From contig OMQS01000133.1 of NCBI GenBank assembly GCA_900313295.1, positions 1 to 9,885 of the forward strand: a DNA stretch of 9,885 nucleotides, given 5' to 3'. The translations under genes and the position numbers were made by a program. Source of the stretch: an uncultured Eubacteriales bacterium (GTDB lineage: Bacteria > Bacillota > Clostridia > Oscillospirales > Oscillospiraceae). Below the pieces are notes generated by a model. The model did not search any database. It worked only from the letters and a program-made list of their open reading frames with translations, and was not told where the DNA came from. Positions 1-5,987 of this stretch are shown piece by piece. Position 1 is the stretch's first letter; the number at the start of each line of letters is the position of its first letter.

Positions 1-35
1 CCACAGCCAGTCTGCGGACTGGCTTCGCAATGACA
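1..35. repeat. End of a palindromic intergenic repeat (partial)
   Basis: An 8-bp perfect inverted repeat (AGCCAGTC at 5-12, GACTGGCT at 17-24) encloses the 4-nt loop TGCG and is followed by TCGCAATGACA. I see the palindrome directly. From memory, many gut Firmicutes genomes carry dispersed intergenic repeats ending in CGCAATGACA with the mirror ATTGCCAC at the other end. That memory, not the window, suggests this is one end of such a repeat, cut off by the window edge. It lies just downstream of the HMA gene's stop. No T-run follows the stem on either strand inside the window, so I do not call it a terminator. Confidence 0.5.
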
Positions 36-51
36 TGAGATCTTTCGCCGG

Positions 52-270
52 TTACAGGAATATCTCGCAGTCGTCCTCGACTTTCTTGCAGTTTTTCAGC
101 ACCTGCTGCATCACGGCGTCCACGTCGGCGCCGTCTGTGAACTCCACCTTCATTTTCTGGGTCATGAAGCTGACGGTGGCGGCGGCCACGCCCTCGGTCT
201 TTTGGGCGGCCAGCTCTATCTTATCGGCGCAGGCGGCGCAGTCTACTTCGATCTTGTAAGTCTTTTTCAT
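52..270 (-). CDS. Small heavy-metal-associated (HMA) domain protein, zinc/cadmium type
   Basis: A 72-residue single-domain protein, probably a cytosolic metal carrier or buffer. The CxxC metal loop is visible near the N-terminus: D10-C11-A-A-C14. An Asp just before the first Cys is the pattern of zinc/cadmium/lead P-type ATPase N-domains (ZntA type), whereas copper chaperones usually have MxCxxC, so I infer Zn/Cd/Pb rather than Cu. The length is right for one ferredoxin-like beta-alpha-beta-beta-alpha-beta HMA fold. Two further cysteines, C61 and C68 (in EDDCEIFL), could add ligands. A good ribosome-binding site (AAAGGAG) sits 10 nt before the ATG. It is the second gene of a leftward operon, with 19 nt between the ArsR stop and this start. 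Proteins like this often precede a metal-transporting P-type ATPase; any such gene would lie left of the window and cannot be confirmed. Confidence 0.85.
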   Translation of the reverse strand: MKKTYKIEVDCAACADKIELAAQKTEGVAAATVSFMTQKMKVEFTDGADVDAVMQQVLKNCKKVEDDCEIFL

Positions 271-289
271 GATAATAAATCTCCTTTCG

Positions 290-652
290 TCAGTCGCCCA
301 GGTGCTCCATGCCCAGCTTCAGAATGGAGCGGACATGGTCGTCATCCAGGGCGTAAAACACGGTCTTGCCCTCGCGGCGGAACTTCACCAGCTTGTTGTT
401 TTTCAGGATGCGGAGCTGGTGGCTCACGGCGCTCTGGGTCATGCCCAGCAGCTGGGCGATGTCGTACACGCACAGCTCCGCGGCAAAGAGCACATACAGG
501 ATCTTGATGCGGGTGGAATCCCCGAAGACCTTATACAGCTCCGCCAGATCGTACAGGTCGTCCTCATCGGGCATCTGCTTGCGCACGGCGGCCACGGCCT
601 CCTCGTGCAGACACAGGAAATCCTGCGAGGCGTTCTTTTCCATCTGCTCCAT
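290..652 (-). CDS. ArsR/SmtB-family metal-sensing transcriptional repressor
   Basis: A 120-residue winged-helix repressor; such proteins leave their operator when they bind metal, which turns on metal efflux or handling genes. Residues about 35-100 form the DNA-binding domain, with the family core VFGDSTRIKILYVL (42-55) and the recognition helix MTQSAVSHQLRIL (71-83). The C-terminal helix carries D104-x-H106-x10-H117-x2-D120, matching the alpha-5 zinc site of SmtB/CzrA/CadC (usual last ligand Glu or His, here Asp). The alpha-3 site is only partly kept: ELCVYD has C61 where CadC has ELCVCD, and the N-terminus has C14 and H16. I infer a Zn/Cd/Co sensor rather than an arsenite sensor. The start at 652 has AAGGAG 6 nt upstream; an internal Met four codons in has no comparable site. 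It is the first gene of the operon with the HMA protein and is probably autoregulated through the palindrome at 673-692. Confidence 0.93.
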   Translation of the reverse strand: MEQMEKNASQDFLCLHEEAVAAVRKQMPDEDDLYDLAELYKVFGDSTRIKILYVLFAAELCVYDIAQLLGMTQSAVSHQLRILKNNKLVKFRREGKTVFYALDDDHVRSILKLGMEHLGD

Positions 653-672
653 GATATTCTCCTTAATTGTTC

Positions 673-692
673 ATGTGAATAATTGCTCATAT
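673..692. promoter_or_regulatory. Candidate ArsR-family operator
   Basis: An AT-rich imperfect palindrome: half-sites ATGTGAATAA and TTGCTCATAT match at 7 of 10 positions, with one more pair just outside (C672/G693). It fits the 12-2-12 style of SmtB/CadC/CzrA operators, whose core is commonly TGAA...TTCA. It sits just downstream of the predicted transcription start and 20 nt before the repressor's start codon, where binding would block transcription. Operator identity is inference; the palindrome is seen directly. Confidence 0.6.
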
Positions 693-705
693 GTTTGTTG
701 TTTGT

Positions 706-734
706 ATACTACCCCTTTTTGAAGGCGCTGTCAA
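706..734 (-). promoter_or_regulatory. Sigma-A type promoter of the ArsR-HMA operon
   Basis: Read leftward, a perfect -35 box TTGACA (729-734) is followed after 17 nt by a weaker -10 box TAGTAT (706-711, 4 of 6 matches). The predicted start near 699 gives a leader of about 47 nt that includes the candidate operator. An alternative -10, TATACA at 703-708, would need a 20-nt spacer. Confidence 0.6.
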
Positions 735-818
735 CCCCGTTTTTTTATTTTTTCTCCATTTATTTTTATCTGTCCCATTTTTTCGGCGACTTGCCGTCCG
801 TTTCCGGAATATTTATGA

Positions 819-846
819 TTGCTTTTGAGAAATTATGTGGTATACT
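819..846 (+). promoter_or_regulatory. Probable murA promoter (extended -10)
   Basis: An extended -10 element, TGG then TATACT (838-846), is preceded 16 nt upstream by a poor -35, TTGCTT (819-824); the TG extension can make up for a weak -35. The predicted start near 853 leaves a leader of roughly 95 nt before the ATG at 947. The leader has only short possible stems (for example 886-890 with 916-920), and I recognise no riboswitch in it. The rest of the gap between arsR and murA (735-818) is T-rich with no visible gene. Confidence 0.5.
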
Positions 847-946
847 ATTCTTTGTATAAATGGATAACTGTGCCCTGCTTTTTTTGGCAGCGGCTGACTG
901 ACGGGCGGCTCCGGCCTGCCCTATACACCTCATGAAAGGGGCTTTT

Positions 947-2245
947 ATGAACCAATATATTATTCGCGGCGGCCATCCGCTGTTCGGCGAGATCACCATC
1001 AGCGGCGCCAAAAACGCCGCCGTCGGCATTATTCCCGCCGCCCTGCTGGTGGACGGCATCTGCCGCATTGAAAACATTCCCCAGATCAGCGACGTGACGC
1101 TGCTGCTGAACATTCTGGAGGAGCTGGGCGCCCGAATTCGGGTGCTGAACCGCCACGCCGTGGAGCTGGACTGCCACGCCATCCGCTCCACCCACCCTTC
1201 CTATGAAATGGCGCGGCGCATCCGCGCCTCCTACTACCTCATCGGCACCCTGCTGGGGCGGTTCGGCGAGGCCACGGTGGCCATGCCCGGCGGCTGCGAC
1301 TTCGGCGTGCGCCCCATTGACCAGCACATCAAGGGCTTCACGGCCATGGGCGCCGAGGTGAAGGTGGAAAGCGGCTTTATTCAGGCCAGCGCCAAGGACG
1401 GCCGGCTCACCGGCACATCGGTGTATCTGGATGTGGTGTCCGTGGGCGCCACCATGAACATCATGATGGCCGCCGTGCTGGCTAACGGCACCACTATTAT
1501 CGAAAACGCCGCCAAGGAGCCACACATCGTGGATCTGGCCAACTTCCTCAATTCCATGGGCGCAGACGTCAAGGGCGCAGGCACCGACAGCATCAAGATC
1601 CGCGGCGTGGACCGTCTGGCGGGCGGCAGCTACTGCATCATTCCCGACCAGATCGAGGCCGGCACCTACATGGCAGCCGTGGCCGCCGCCGGCGGGCAGG
1701 TGCTCATTAAAAACGTCATCCCCAAGCATCTGGACTGCATCAGCGCCAAGCTGGTGGAGATGGGTGTTCATGTGGAGGATCGGGGCGACGCCGTTCTGGT
1801 GCGCCGCAGCGGCCCGCTGCAGAAGACCAACGTGAAGACCATGCCGTATCCCGGCTTCCCCACGGACATGCAGCCCCAGATCGCCGCCGTGCTGGCCACG
1901 GCGCAGGGCACCAGCATCGTGAACGAAAACGTGTGGAACAGCCGCTTTAAGTATATCGACGAGCTAAAGCGCATGGGCGCCAACATTCAGGCCGACGGCC
2001 ACGTGGCCGTTATCGAGGGCGTGGAGCACCTGCAGGGCGCTCCGGTGCAGGCCTGCGACCTGCGGGCGGGCGCCGCCATGGTCATTGCCGGTCTGAGCGC
2101 AGAGGGCGTGACGGAGCTGAGCCAGGTGCAGTTCATCGAGCGGGGCTACGAGGACTTGGTGGACAAGCTCCGCGCCGTGGGCGCCGACATTCGTGTGGTG
2201 GACGCTCCGGACGTCACCGAGCAGAAAGAGGCACATATCGGCTGA
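947..2245 (+). CDS. murA: UDP-N-acetylglucosamine 1-carboxyvinyltransferase MurA
   Basis: Transfers enolpyruvyl from phosphoenolpyruvate to UDP-GlcNAc in the cytoplasm, the first committed step of peptidoglycan synthesis. The 432-residue length is usual for a full MurA. The N-terminus NQYIIRGGHPLFGEITISG leads into AKNA with K22. The mobile loop PGGCDFG carries the catalytic Cys (C117), which is also the residue that fosfomycin attacks, so the enzyme is expected to be of the sensitive type (Asp there gives resistance). YPGFPTDMQPQ holds the active-site Asp (D307), and ERG (R399) corresponds to the conserved C-terminal Arg. I chose the ATG at 947 because GAAAGGGG ends 5 nt before it and the protein then begins as family members do; an in-frame ATG at 932 would precede that ribosome-binding site and add five unconserved residues. 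Firmicutes often have two MurA paralogues, and I cannot say which this is. It heads the cluster with walJ and rlmH. Confidence 0.96.
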   Translation: MNQYIIRGGHPLFGEITISGAKNAAVGIIPAALLVDGICRIENIPQISDVTLLLNILEELGARIRVLNRHAVELDCHAIRSTHPSYEMARRIRASYYLIGTLLGRFGEATVAMPGGCDFGVRPIDQHIKGFTAMGAEVKVESGFIQASAKDGRLTGTSVYLDVVSVGATMNIMMAAVLANGTTIIENAAKEPHIVDLANFLNSMGADVKGAGTDSIKIRGVDRLAGGSYCIIPDQIEAGTYMAAVAAAGGQVLIKNVIPKHLDCISAKLVEMGVHVEDRGDAVLVRRSGPLQKTNVKTMPYPGFPTDMQPQIAAVLATAQGTSIVNENVWNSRFKYIDELKRMGANIQADGHVAVIEGVEHLQGAPVQACDLRAGAAMVIAGLSAEGVTELSQVQFIERGYEDLVDKLRAVGADIRVVDAPDVTEQKEAHIG

Positions 2246-2261
2246 TACATTGCCACCGAAA

Positions 2262-2317
2262 CAGCGTCTGCTGCGTGGGGTCCCGCAAGGACGGTCTGCG
2301 CAGAGGCGCTGCTTTTC
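2262..2317 (+). other. Structured murA-walJ spacer (possible stem-loop)
   Basis: Within the 100-nt gap between murA and walJ, CAGCG (2262-2266) pairs with CGCTG (2307-2311), CTGC (2268-2271) with GCAG (2300-2303), and GTCC (2280-2283) with GGAC (2289-2292). Together these can form one interrupted hairpin, followed by CTTTTCTC. It could be a weak terminator or attenuator, or an mRNA processing site between the two genes. The tail is a poor T-run, so I keep the call open. I see no T-box or other named riboswitch motif. Confidence 0.35.
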
Positions 2318-2345
2318 TCACCAAATCGCAAGCGAGGTCTGACAC

Positions 2346-3143
2346 TTGATAACCATTCACACTCTGGCCAGCGGCTCCGAGGGCAACGCCGCCCTGGTCT
2401 GCGCCGACGGGCTTCATATTCTGGTGGACGCCGGCATCTCCGCCCGACGCATTGAGAACGCCTTGAAATCTTTGGGGCGGCCTGCGCAGGAGCTATCCGC
2501 CATTTTCATCACCCACACCCACAGCGACCACACCGCCGGTCTGCGGGTGCTGAGCAAGCACACGAGGGCGCCGATCTTCGCCTCCCCTGCCGTGTGCGCC
2601 GCCCTGCTGCGGCAAATGCCCCACAGCGCGGGGCTGCTGCGCCCCATGTGCCCGAGAGACACGCGGGTGCTGGGGTCACTTACCGTCACCGCTTTTGCCA
2701 CTTCCCACGATTCCGCCGGCTCCATGGACTACCGCTTTGACTGCGGCGGCGCCTCCGCCGGCATCCTCACGGACACAGGCTTCGTGACGCCGGAGGCCGA
2801 GGCGGCTCTGGCCGGCGTGGAGCTGCTCCTGCTGGAGAGCAATCACGACATACAGCGCCTACATAATGGGTCATACCCCTACCCGCTGAAGCAGCGGATC
2901 CTGAGCGACTGCGGCCACCTGTCCAACGACGCGGCGGCGGAATTTGCCTGCCGCATGGCAGCGGCGGGCACGAGGCGGTTCGTTCTGGTGCATCTCAGTC
3001 AGGAAAACAACACCCCCGCTCTGGCGCTGGACGCTATGGCGTGCGCCCTGCGCAGCGCCGGATATGACGCAGCCGTCACCGTGGCGCCGAGGGGCGAATG
3101 CAGCGAAGCCTATATCGCGGAGGGTGCGCCATGCAGAAAATAA
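2346..3143 (+). CDS. walJ: WalJ/YycJ-type metallo-beta-lactamase-fold hydrolase
   Basis: A 265-residue cytoplasmic metallo-hydrolase of the YycJ (WalJ) family. Members have exonuclease activity and have been linked to DNA repair and cell-wall/division control beside the WalRK system in bacilli. Seen here: the opening HTLASGSEGNA typical of the family; the metal motif HTHSDH (H57, H59, D61, H62); further likely ligands H121 (TSHDSAG), D143 (LTDTG) and H216 (LVHLSQEN); and the family stretch ESNHD (164-168), YPYPLKQRI, then GHLSN (190-194). The length matches Bacillus YycJ. The start is TTG at 2346, with GAGGT 8 nt upstream and the conserved N-terminus beginning right after it; no better ATG exists. 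Its 3' end overlaps rlmH by 13 nt, implying coupled translation. walJ with rlmH is a known Firmicutes neighbourhood, but here murA replaces the walRK genes upstream. Confidence 0.92.
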   Translation: MITIHTLASGSEGNAALVCADGLHILVDAGISARRIENALKSLGRPAQELSAIFITHTHSDHTAGLRVLSKHTRAPIFASPAVCAALLRQMPHSAGLLRPMCPRDTRVLGSLTVTAFATSHDSAGSMDYRFDCGGASAGILTDTGFVTPEAEAALAGVELLLLESNHDIQRLHNGSYPYPLKQRILSDCGHLSNDAAAEFACRMAAAGTRRFVLVHLSQENNTPALALDAMACALRSAGYDAAVTVAPRGECSEAYIAEGAPCRK

Positions 3144-3613
3144 CCGTTCTGTGCGTGGGAAAGCTGAAGGAAAAGTTCTATCTGGACGCTGCGGCGGAAT
3201 ACTGCAAGCGGCTGCAGCGGTTTTGCAGGCTGGAGATCATTGAGCTGCCGGAGAGCCGTCTGCCGGAGGATCCCTCTCCGGCGCAGATCCGGCAGGCGCT
3301 GGACGCCGAGGCCGACGCCATCCGCGCAAAGCTGCCCAAGGGCGGGGCGGTGGCGGCGCTGTGCATTGAGGGCGACACCTGCTCCAGTGAAGCGCTAAGC
3401 CGCCGGATGCAGCAGCTGGCCACCGGCGGAAAGGCCCATCTCACCTTCCTCATCGGCGGAAGCGTGGGACTCAGCGAAACGCTGAAGCAGCAGGCGGACT
3501 GGCGTCTCTCCATGTCCCCCATGACCTTCCCCCACCATCTGGCGAGGGTGATGCTGCTGGAGCAGATCTATCGGGCGTTTCAGATCCAGCAAGGGACAAA
3601 ATATCACAAATAA
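3131..3613 (+). CDS. rlmH: 23S rRNA (pseudouridine1915-N3)-methyltransferase RlmH
   Basis: A 160-residue SPOUT-class methyltransferase that adds a methyl group from S-adenosylmethionine to pseudouridine 1915 in helix 69 of 23S rRNA, acting on the assembled 70S ribosome. The size is that of the family. Diagnostic stretches are all present: the N-terminal KITVLCVGKLKEKFY, the knot motif FLIGGSVGLS, then MTFPHHLARVMLLEQIYRAF, and the near-invariant C-terminal YHK. I chose the ATG at 3131 because GGAGGG lies 6 nt before it and the protein then starts like other RlmH proteins. An upstream in-frame ATG at 3098 would add 11 unconserved residues inside walJ. The 13-nt overlap with walJ points to one transcript. 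Confidence 0.96.
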   Translation: MQKITVLCVGKLKEKFYLDAAAEYCKRLQRFCRLEIIELPESRLPEDPSPAQIRQALDAEADAIRAKLPKGGAVAALCIEGDTCSSEALSRRMQQLATGGKAHLTFLIGGSVGLSETLKQQADWRLSMSPMTFPHHLARVMLLEQIYRAFQIQQGTKYHK

Positions 3614-3645
3614 AATACTATATAATACATCAGGAGGAACCCACC

Positions 3646-3957
3646 ATGAACAGCGATTGGTCTTTCGGCGGAGCGGTGGATGCGCCCGTATGGCCGACGA
3701 ATGAAGCCGGAGAAAGGGAGCAGGCCGTGCTTTTGGAGCAGGTTTTCGACTCCGCGGCGGACGCCGACATGAAGATGTCCATGCTGCATGCATACGGCAT
3801 CCCCTGCTTTAAGTATTACGCCAAGGAGGGCGGCGCCGGCAAGGTCATCAACGGCTTTTCCGGCTATGGAGCCGACCTGTATGTCCCCGCCTCCCGTCTG
3901 GAGGAGGCCAGGGAGCTGCTCCGCGCCGAACCCATCCTCCCCGACGAGGACGAGTAA
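3646..3957 (+). CDS. DUF2007-type small protein
   Basis: A 103-residue soluble acidic protein without signal peptide or membrane segment. The central part (about 28-93) fits the DUF2007 (putative prokaryotic signal-transducing protein) pattern: a hydrophobic strand-helix start (AVLLEQVFDSAADADMKMSM), the short motif AYGIPCF (49-55), a glycine-rich turn (GGAGKVINGFSGYG), then ADLYVPASRLEEARELL (about 76-92), the LxVP...A..LL ending typical of the family. The name comes from annotation tradition, and no function is established. AGGAGG is 8 nt before the ATG. It lies 32 nt after rlmH in the same direction, so it could be read from the same transcript; a TATAAT at 3621-3626 without a good -35 might add a local start. 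Confidence 0.72.
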   Translation: MNSDWSFGGAVDAPVWPTNEAGEREQAVLLEQVFDSAADADMKMSMLHAYGIPCFKYYAKEGGAGKVINGFSGYGADLYVPASRLEEARELLRAEPILPDEDE

Positions 3958-3988
3958 TTCCTTTTCGCGGCAAAAAAGCCTCGCAGAG

Positions 3989-4154
3989 TTTGCGCCCGCA
4001 GGCGCAAAAAATTTCAATCATTTTTCACCGCGACATGTGCGTGGGGAAAAATTCCTCTCAGGCTGCAAGTGTGGAATTTTGCCGCCTGACGGCAAAATTA
4101 TGCGCGCAGCAGACTGCAAGCCTTTTGCCAAAAGTTCCGATGGAATTTTTGGCA
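3989..4154. repeat. Array of four palindromes in the DUF2007-pgcA gap
   Basis: The 254-nt gap (3958-4211) has no gene but four strong inverted repeats. (1) 3989-4008: TTTGCGCC, loop CGCA, GGCGCAAA. (2) 4020-4052: ATTTTTCaCCGCG with CGTGGgGAAAAAT around a 7-nt loop, one A/G mismatch and one G-U pair. (3) 4075-4099: AATTTTGCCG, loop CCTGA, CGGCAAAATT. (4) 4126-4154: TGCCAAAAGTTCC, loop GAT, GGAATTTTTGGCA with one G-U pair. CTGCAAG also occurs twice (from 4063 and from 4114), so hairpins 3 and 4 may belong to diverged copies of one unit. Stems 1-3 have T on the left and A on the right, the reverse of an intrinsic terminator, and no T-run follows. I infer a repeat element or structured RNA. Confidence 0.7.
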
Positions 4155-4211
4155 GTCCGAAGGACGAGTGACCATTGAACTTTCACATAATAACGGAAGG
4201 GAGATTTTACT

Positions 4212-5942
4212 ATGATCGACTACAAGGCAGAATACCAAAAATGGCTCCGCAGCGACGCCATCACTGAGGACGAGCGGGCGGAGCTGGCCGCCATCGGCGG
4301 CGACGACAAGGAGATCGAGAGCCGGTTCTACGGCCCGCTGGAGTTCGGCACCGCCGGCCTGCGGGGCACCATGAAGATGGGTCTGCACCAGATGAACATC
4401 TACGTCATCCGCTGGGCCACCCAGGGCTTTGCCAACGTCATCTGCGCCGAGGGGCAGGCCGCCATGGACAAGGGCGTGGCCATCTGCATGGACTGCCGCC
4501 ACCACAGCTCTGAGTTTGCCCACGCCGCCGCGGAGGTCTGCGCCGCCAACGGCATTCATGTGCGCATTTTCGAGTCCCTGCGTCCCACGCCGGAGCTGAG
4601 CTTCGCCGTGCGGCACTACGGCTGTCAGGCAGGCATCAACATCACCGCCAGCCACAACCCCAAAGAATATAACGGCTACAAGGTCTACTGGTCCGACGGC
4701 GCCCAGCTGCCCCCCCAGCACGCCGACGCCATTGCCAGAGAGCTGGAAAAGATCGACATTTTCACCGGCGTAAAGACCACGCCCTTTGACGAGGCCATGG
4801 CCGCCGGACGCATTGAGCTTATGGGCGAGGAAACGGACAAGGCTTTCATGGACAACGTCATGGCCATGGTCAACGACCGCGAAAGCGTTGCCAAGGTGGC
4901 GGACGATTTCCATGTGGTCTACACCCCCTTCCACGGCTGCGGCTGGAAGCTGGTGCCCCAGGCGCTGCGGGCGCTGGGCGTGAAGCATCTGCACTGTGTG
5001 CCGGAGCAGATGGTGCTGGACGGCTCCTTCCCCACGGTGGTGTCCCCCAATCCGGAGAACCCCGAGGGCTTCTATCTGGCCATTGCGCTGGCCGATCAGG
5101 TGGGCGCCAACTTCATCATCGGCACCGACCCCGACAGCGACCGCGTGGGCATTCTGGTGCGCGGCGAGGACGGGCGGTTCATCCCCGTGTCCGGCAACCA
5201 GACCGGCGTGCTGCTGGCGGACTACCTGCTGGGCGCCATGGCGCGAAACGGCAAGCTGCCGAAGAACGCCGTGCTGCTGAAGACCATCGTCACCACCGAG
5301 ATGGCTCGGCGGGTGGCGGAGGCGCACGGCGTCACCTGCTACGACACATTTACGGGCTTTAAGTTCATGGCCGAGAAGAAGCAGCAGTTGGAGAATCAGG
5401 GTCTTGGCAAGGTGGTGTTCTCCTACGAGGAGAGCTACGGCTATATGCTGGGCGACTATGTGCGGGACAAGGACGCCGTGACGGCCTCCCTGCTGCTGAC
5501 GGAGATGGCCGCCTGGTATCAGAGCAAGGGCATGACCTTGTTTGACGCCCTGCAGGCGCTCTATGAAAAGTACGGCTACTACGGCGAAAAGACCCACAAT
5601 CTGGTGATGCCGGGTCTGGATGGGTTGGAGAAGATGGCGGCGCTGATGAAGGGGCTGCGGGATGCGCCTCCCGCGGATATTGCCGGCGTGGCCGTGACAA
5701 AGCGCACGGACTACGCAGACGGCACCATCACCGACTGCGCAACCGGAAATGTCACCGCCTCGGAGCTGAAGGGCAGCAATGTGCTGCGCTACGCGCTGGA
5801 CGACGGCACGGTGATCCTTGTGCGCCCCTCTGGCACGGAGCCGAAGATCAAGGTCTACATCCTCACCCTGGGCGAAGACCCCAAGCAGCGGGACGAGAAC
5901 ATCGAAAAATACTCCCGGTGGGCGCTGGCATTGCAGAAATAA
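4212..5942 (+). CDS. pgcA: Phosphoglucomutase/phosphomannomutase (PgcA type)
   Basis: A 576-residue cytoplasmic alpha-D-phosphohexomutase that interconverts glucose-6-phosphate and glucose-1-phosphate (some members also act on mannose or pentose phosphates). It links glycolysis to UDP-glucose, glycogen and cell-envelope sugars. All four functional loops are visible in order: FGTAGLRG (45-52); the catalytic phosphoserine loop TASHNP (145-150, S147); the Mg-binding loop DPDSDR (306-311); the sugar-specificity loop EESYG (406-410); and the phosphate-binding loop RPSGTEPK (538-545). Length and N-terminal region match the Bacillus PgcA/YhxB group rather than the shorter GlmM (about 450 residues), whose role I exclude on size and loops. 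AAGGGAG lies 8 nt before the ATG. It has its own upstream gap with the hairpin array; a CATAAT at 4186-4191 could be a -10 but lacks a clear -35. It ends at a strong terminator. Confidence 0.93.
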   Translation: MIDYKAEYQKWLRSDAITEDERAELAAIGGDDKEIESRFYGPLEFGTAGLRGTMKMGLHQMNIYVIRWATQGFANVICAEGQAAMDKGVAICMDCRHHSSEFAHAAAEVCAANGIHVRIFESLRPTPELSFAVRHYGCQAGINITASHNPKEYNGYKVYWSDGAQLPPQHADAIARELEKIDIFTGVKTTPFDEAMAAGRIELMGEETDKAFMDNVMAMVNDRESVAKVADDFHVVYTPFHGCGWKLVPQALRALGVKHLHCVPEQMVLDGSFPTVVSPNPENPEGFYLAIALADQVGANFIIGTDPDSDRVGILVRGEDGRFIPVSGNQTGVLLADYLLGAMARNGKLPKNAVLLKTIVTTEMARRVAEAHGVTCYDTFTGFKFMAEKKQQLENQGLGKVVFSYEESYGYMLGDYVRDKDAVTASLLLTEMAAWYQSKGMTLFDALQALYEKYGYYGEKTHNLVMPGLDGLEKMAALMKGLRDAPPADIAGVAVTKRTDYADGTITDCATGNVTASELKGSNVLRYALDDGTVILVRPSGTEPKIKVYILTLGEDPKQRDENIEKYSRWALALQK

Positions 5943-5945
5943 CGC

Positions 5946-5980
5946 AAAAATTCCCTGTCCAACACGGACAGGGAATTTTT
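5946..5980. terminator. Bidirectional intrinsic terminator between pgcA and degV
   Basis: A perfect 15-bp inverted repeat, AAAAATTCCCTGTCC (5946-5960) and GGACAGGGAATTTTT (5966-5980), around the 5-nt loop AACAC. The A-run on the left and T-run on the right make it a terminator in both directions. It sits 3 nt after the pgcA stop and 7 nt from the end of the convergent DegV gene, so it serves both. Confidence 0.93.
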
Positions 5981-5987
5981 TATAGTT

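Noticed and set aside
932..946. Earlier murA start at 932
   Set aside because: The ribosome-binding site GAAAGGGG begins inside this ATG and serves the ATG at 947, where the conserved MurA N-terminus begins.
850..946. Alternative stems in the murA leader (875-878/887-890 versus 886-890/916-920)
   Set aside because: Only 4-5 bp each, easily expected by chance in GC-rich sequence, with no ligand-binding motif recognised.
845..1771. Long open frame on the minus strand opposite murA
   Set aside because: A shadow of murA: His/Gly/Ala/Val-rich, without any known motif and in conflict with a certain gene.
2246..2345. T-box or other known riboswitch in the murA-walJ spacer
   Set aside because: No T-box core sequence (TGGNACCGCG-like) or other aptamer signature that I know is present.
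3958..4211. CRISPR array or tandem terminators in the hairpin-rich gap
   Set aside because: The four palindromes differ in sequence and spacing, so they are not CRISPR repeats; stem base order and the lack of T-runs do not fit intrinsic terminators.
4098..5597. Very long open frame on the minus strand opposite pgcA
   Set aside because: It is antisense to a complete, motif-bearing gene. Its translation is rich in His, Gly, Val and Ala in the way produced by GC-biased third positions of the opposite strand, and it has no recognisable domain.
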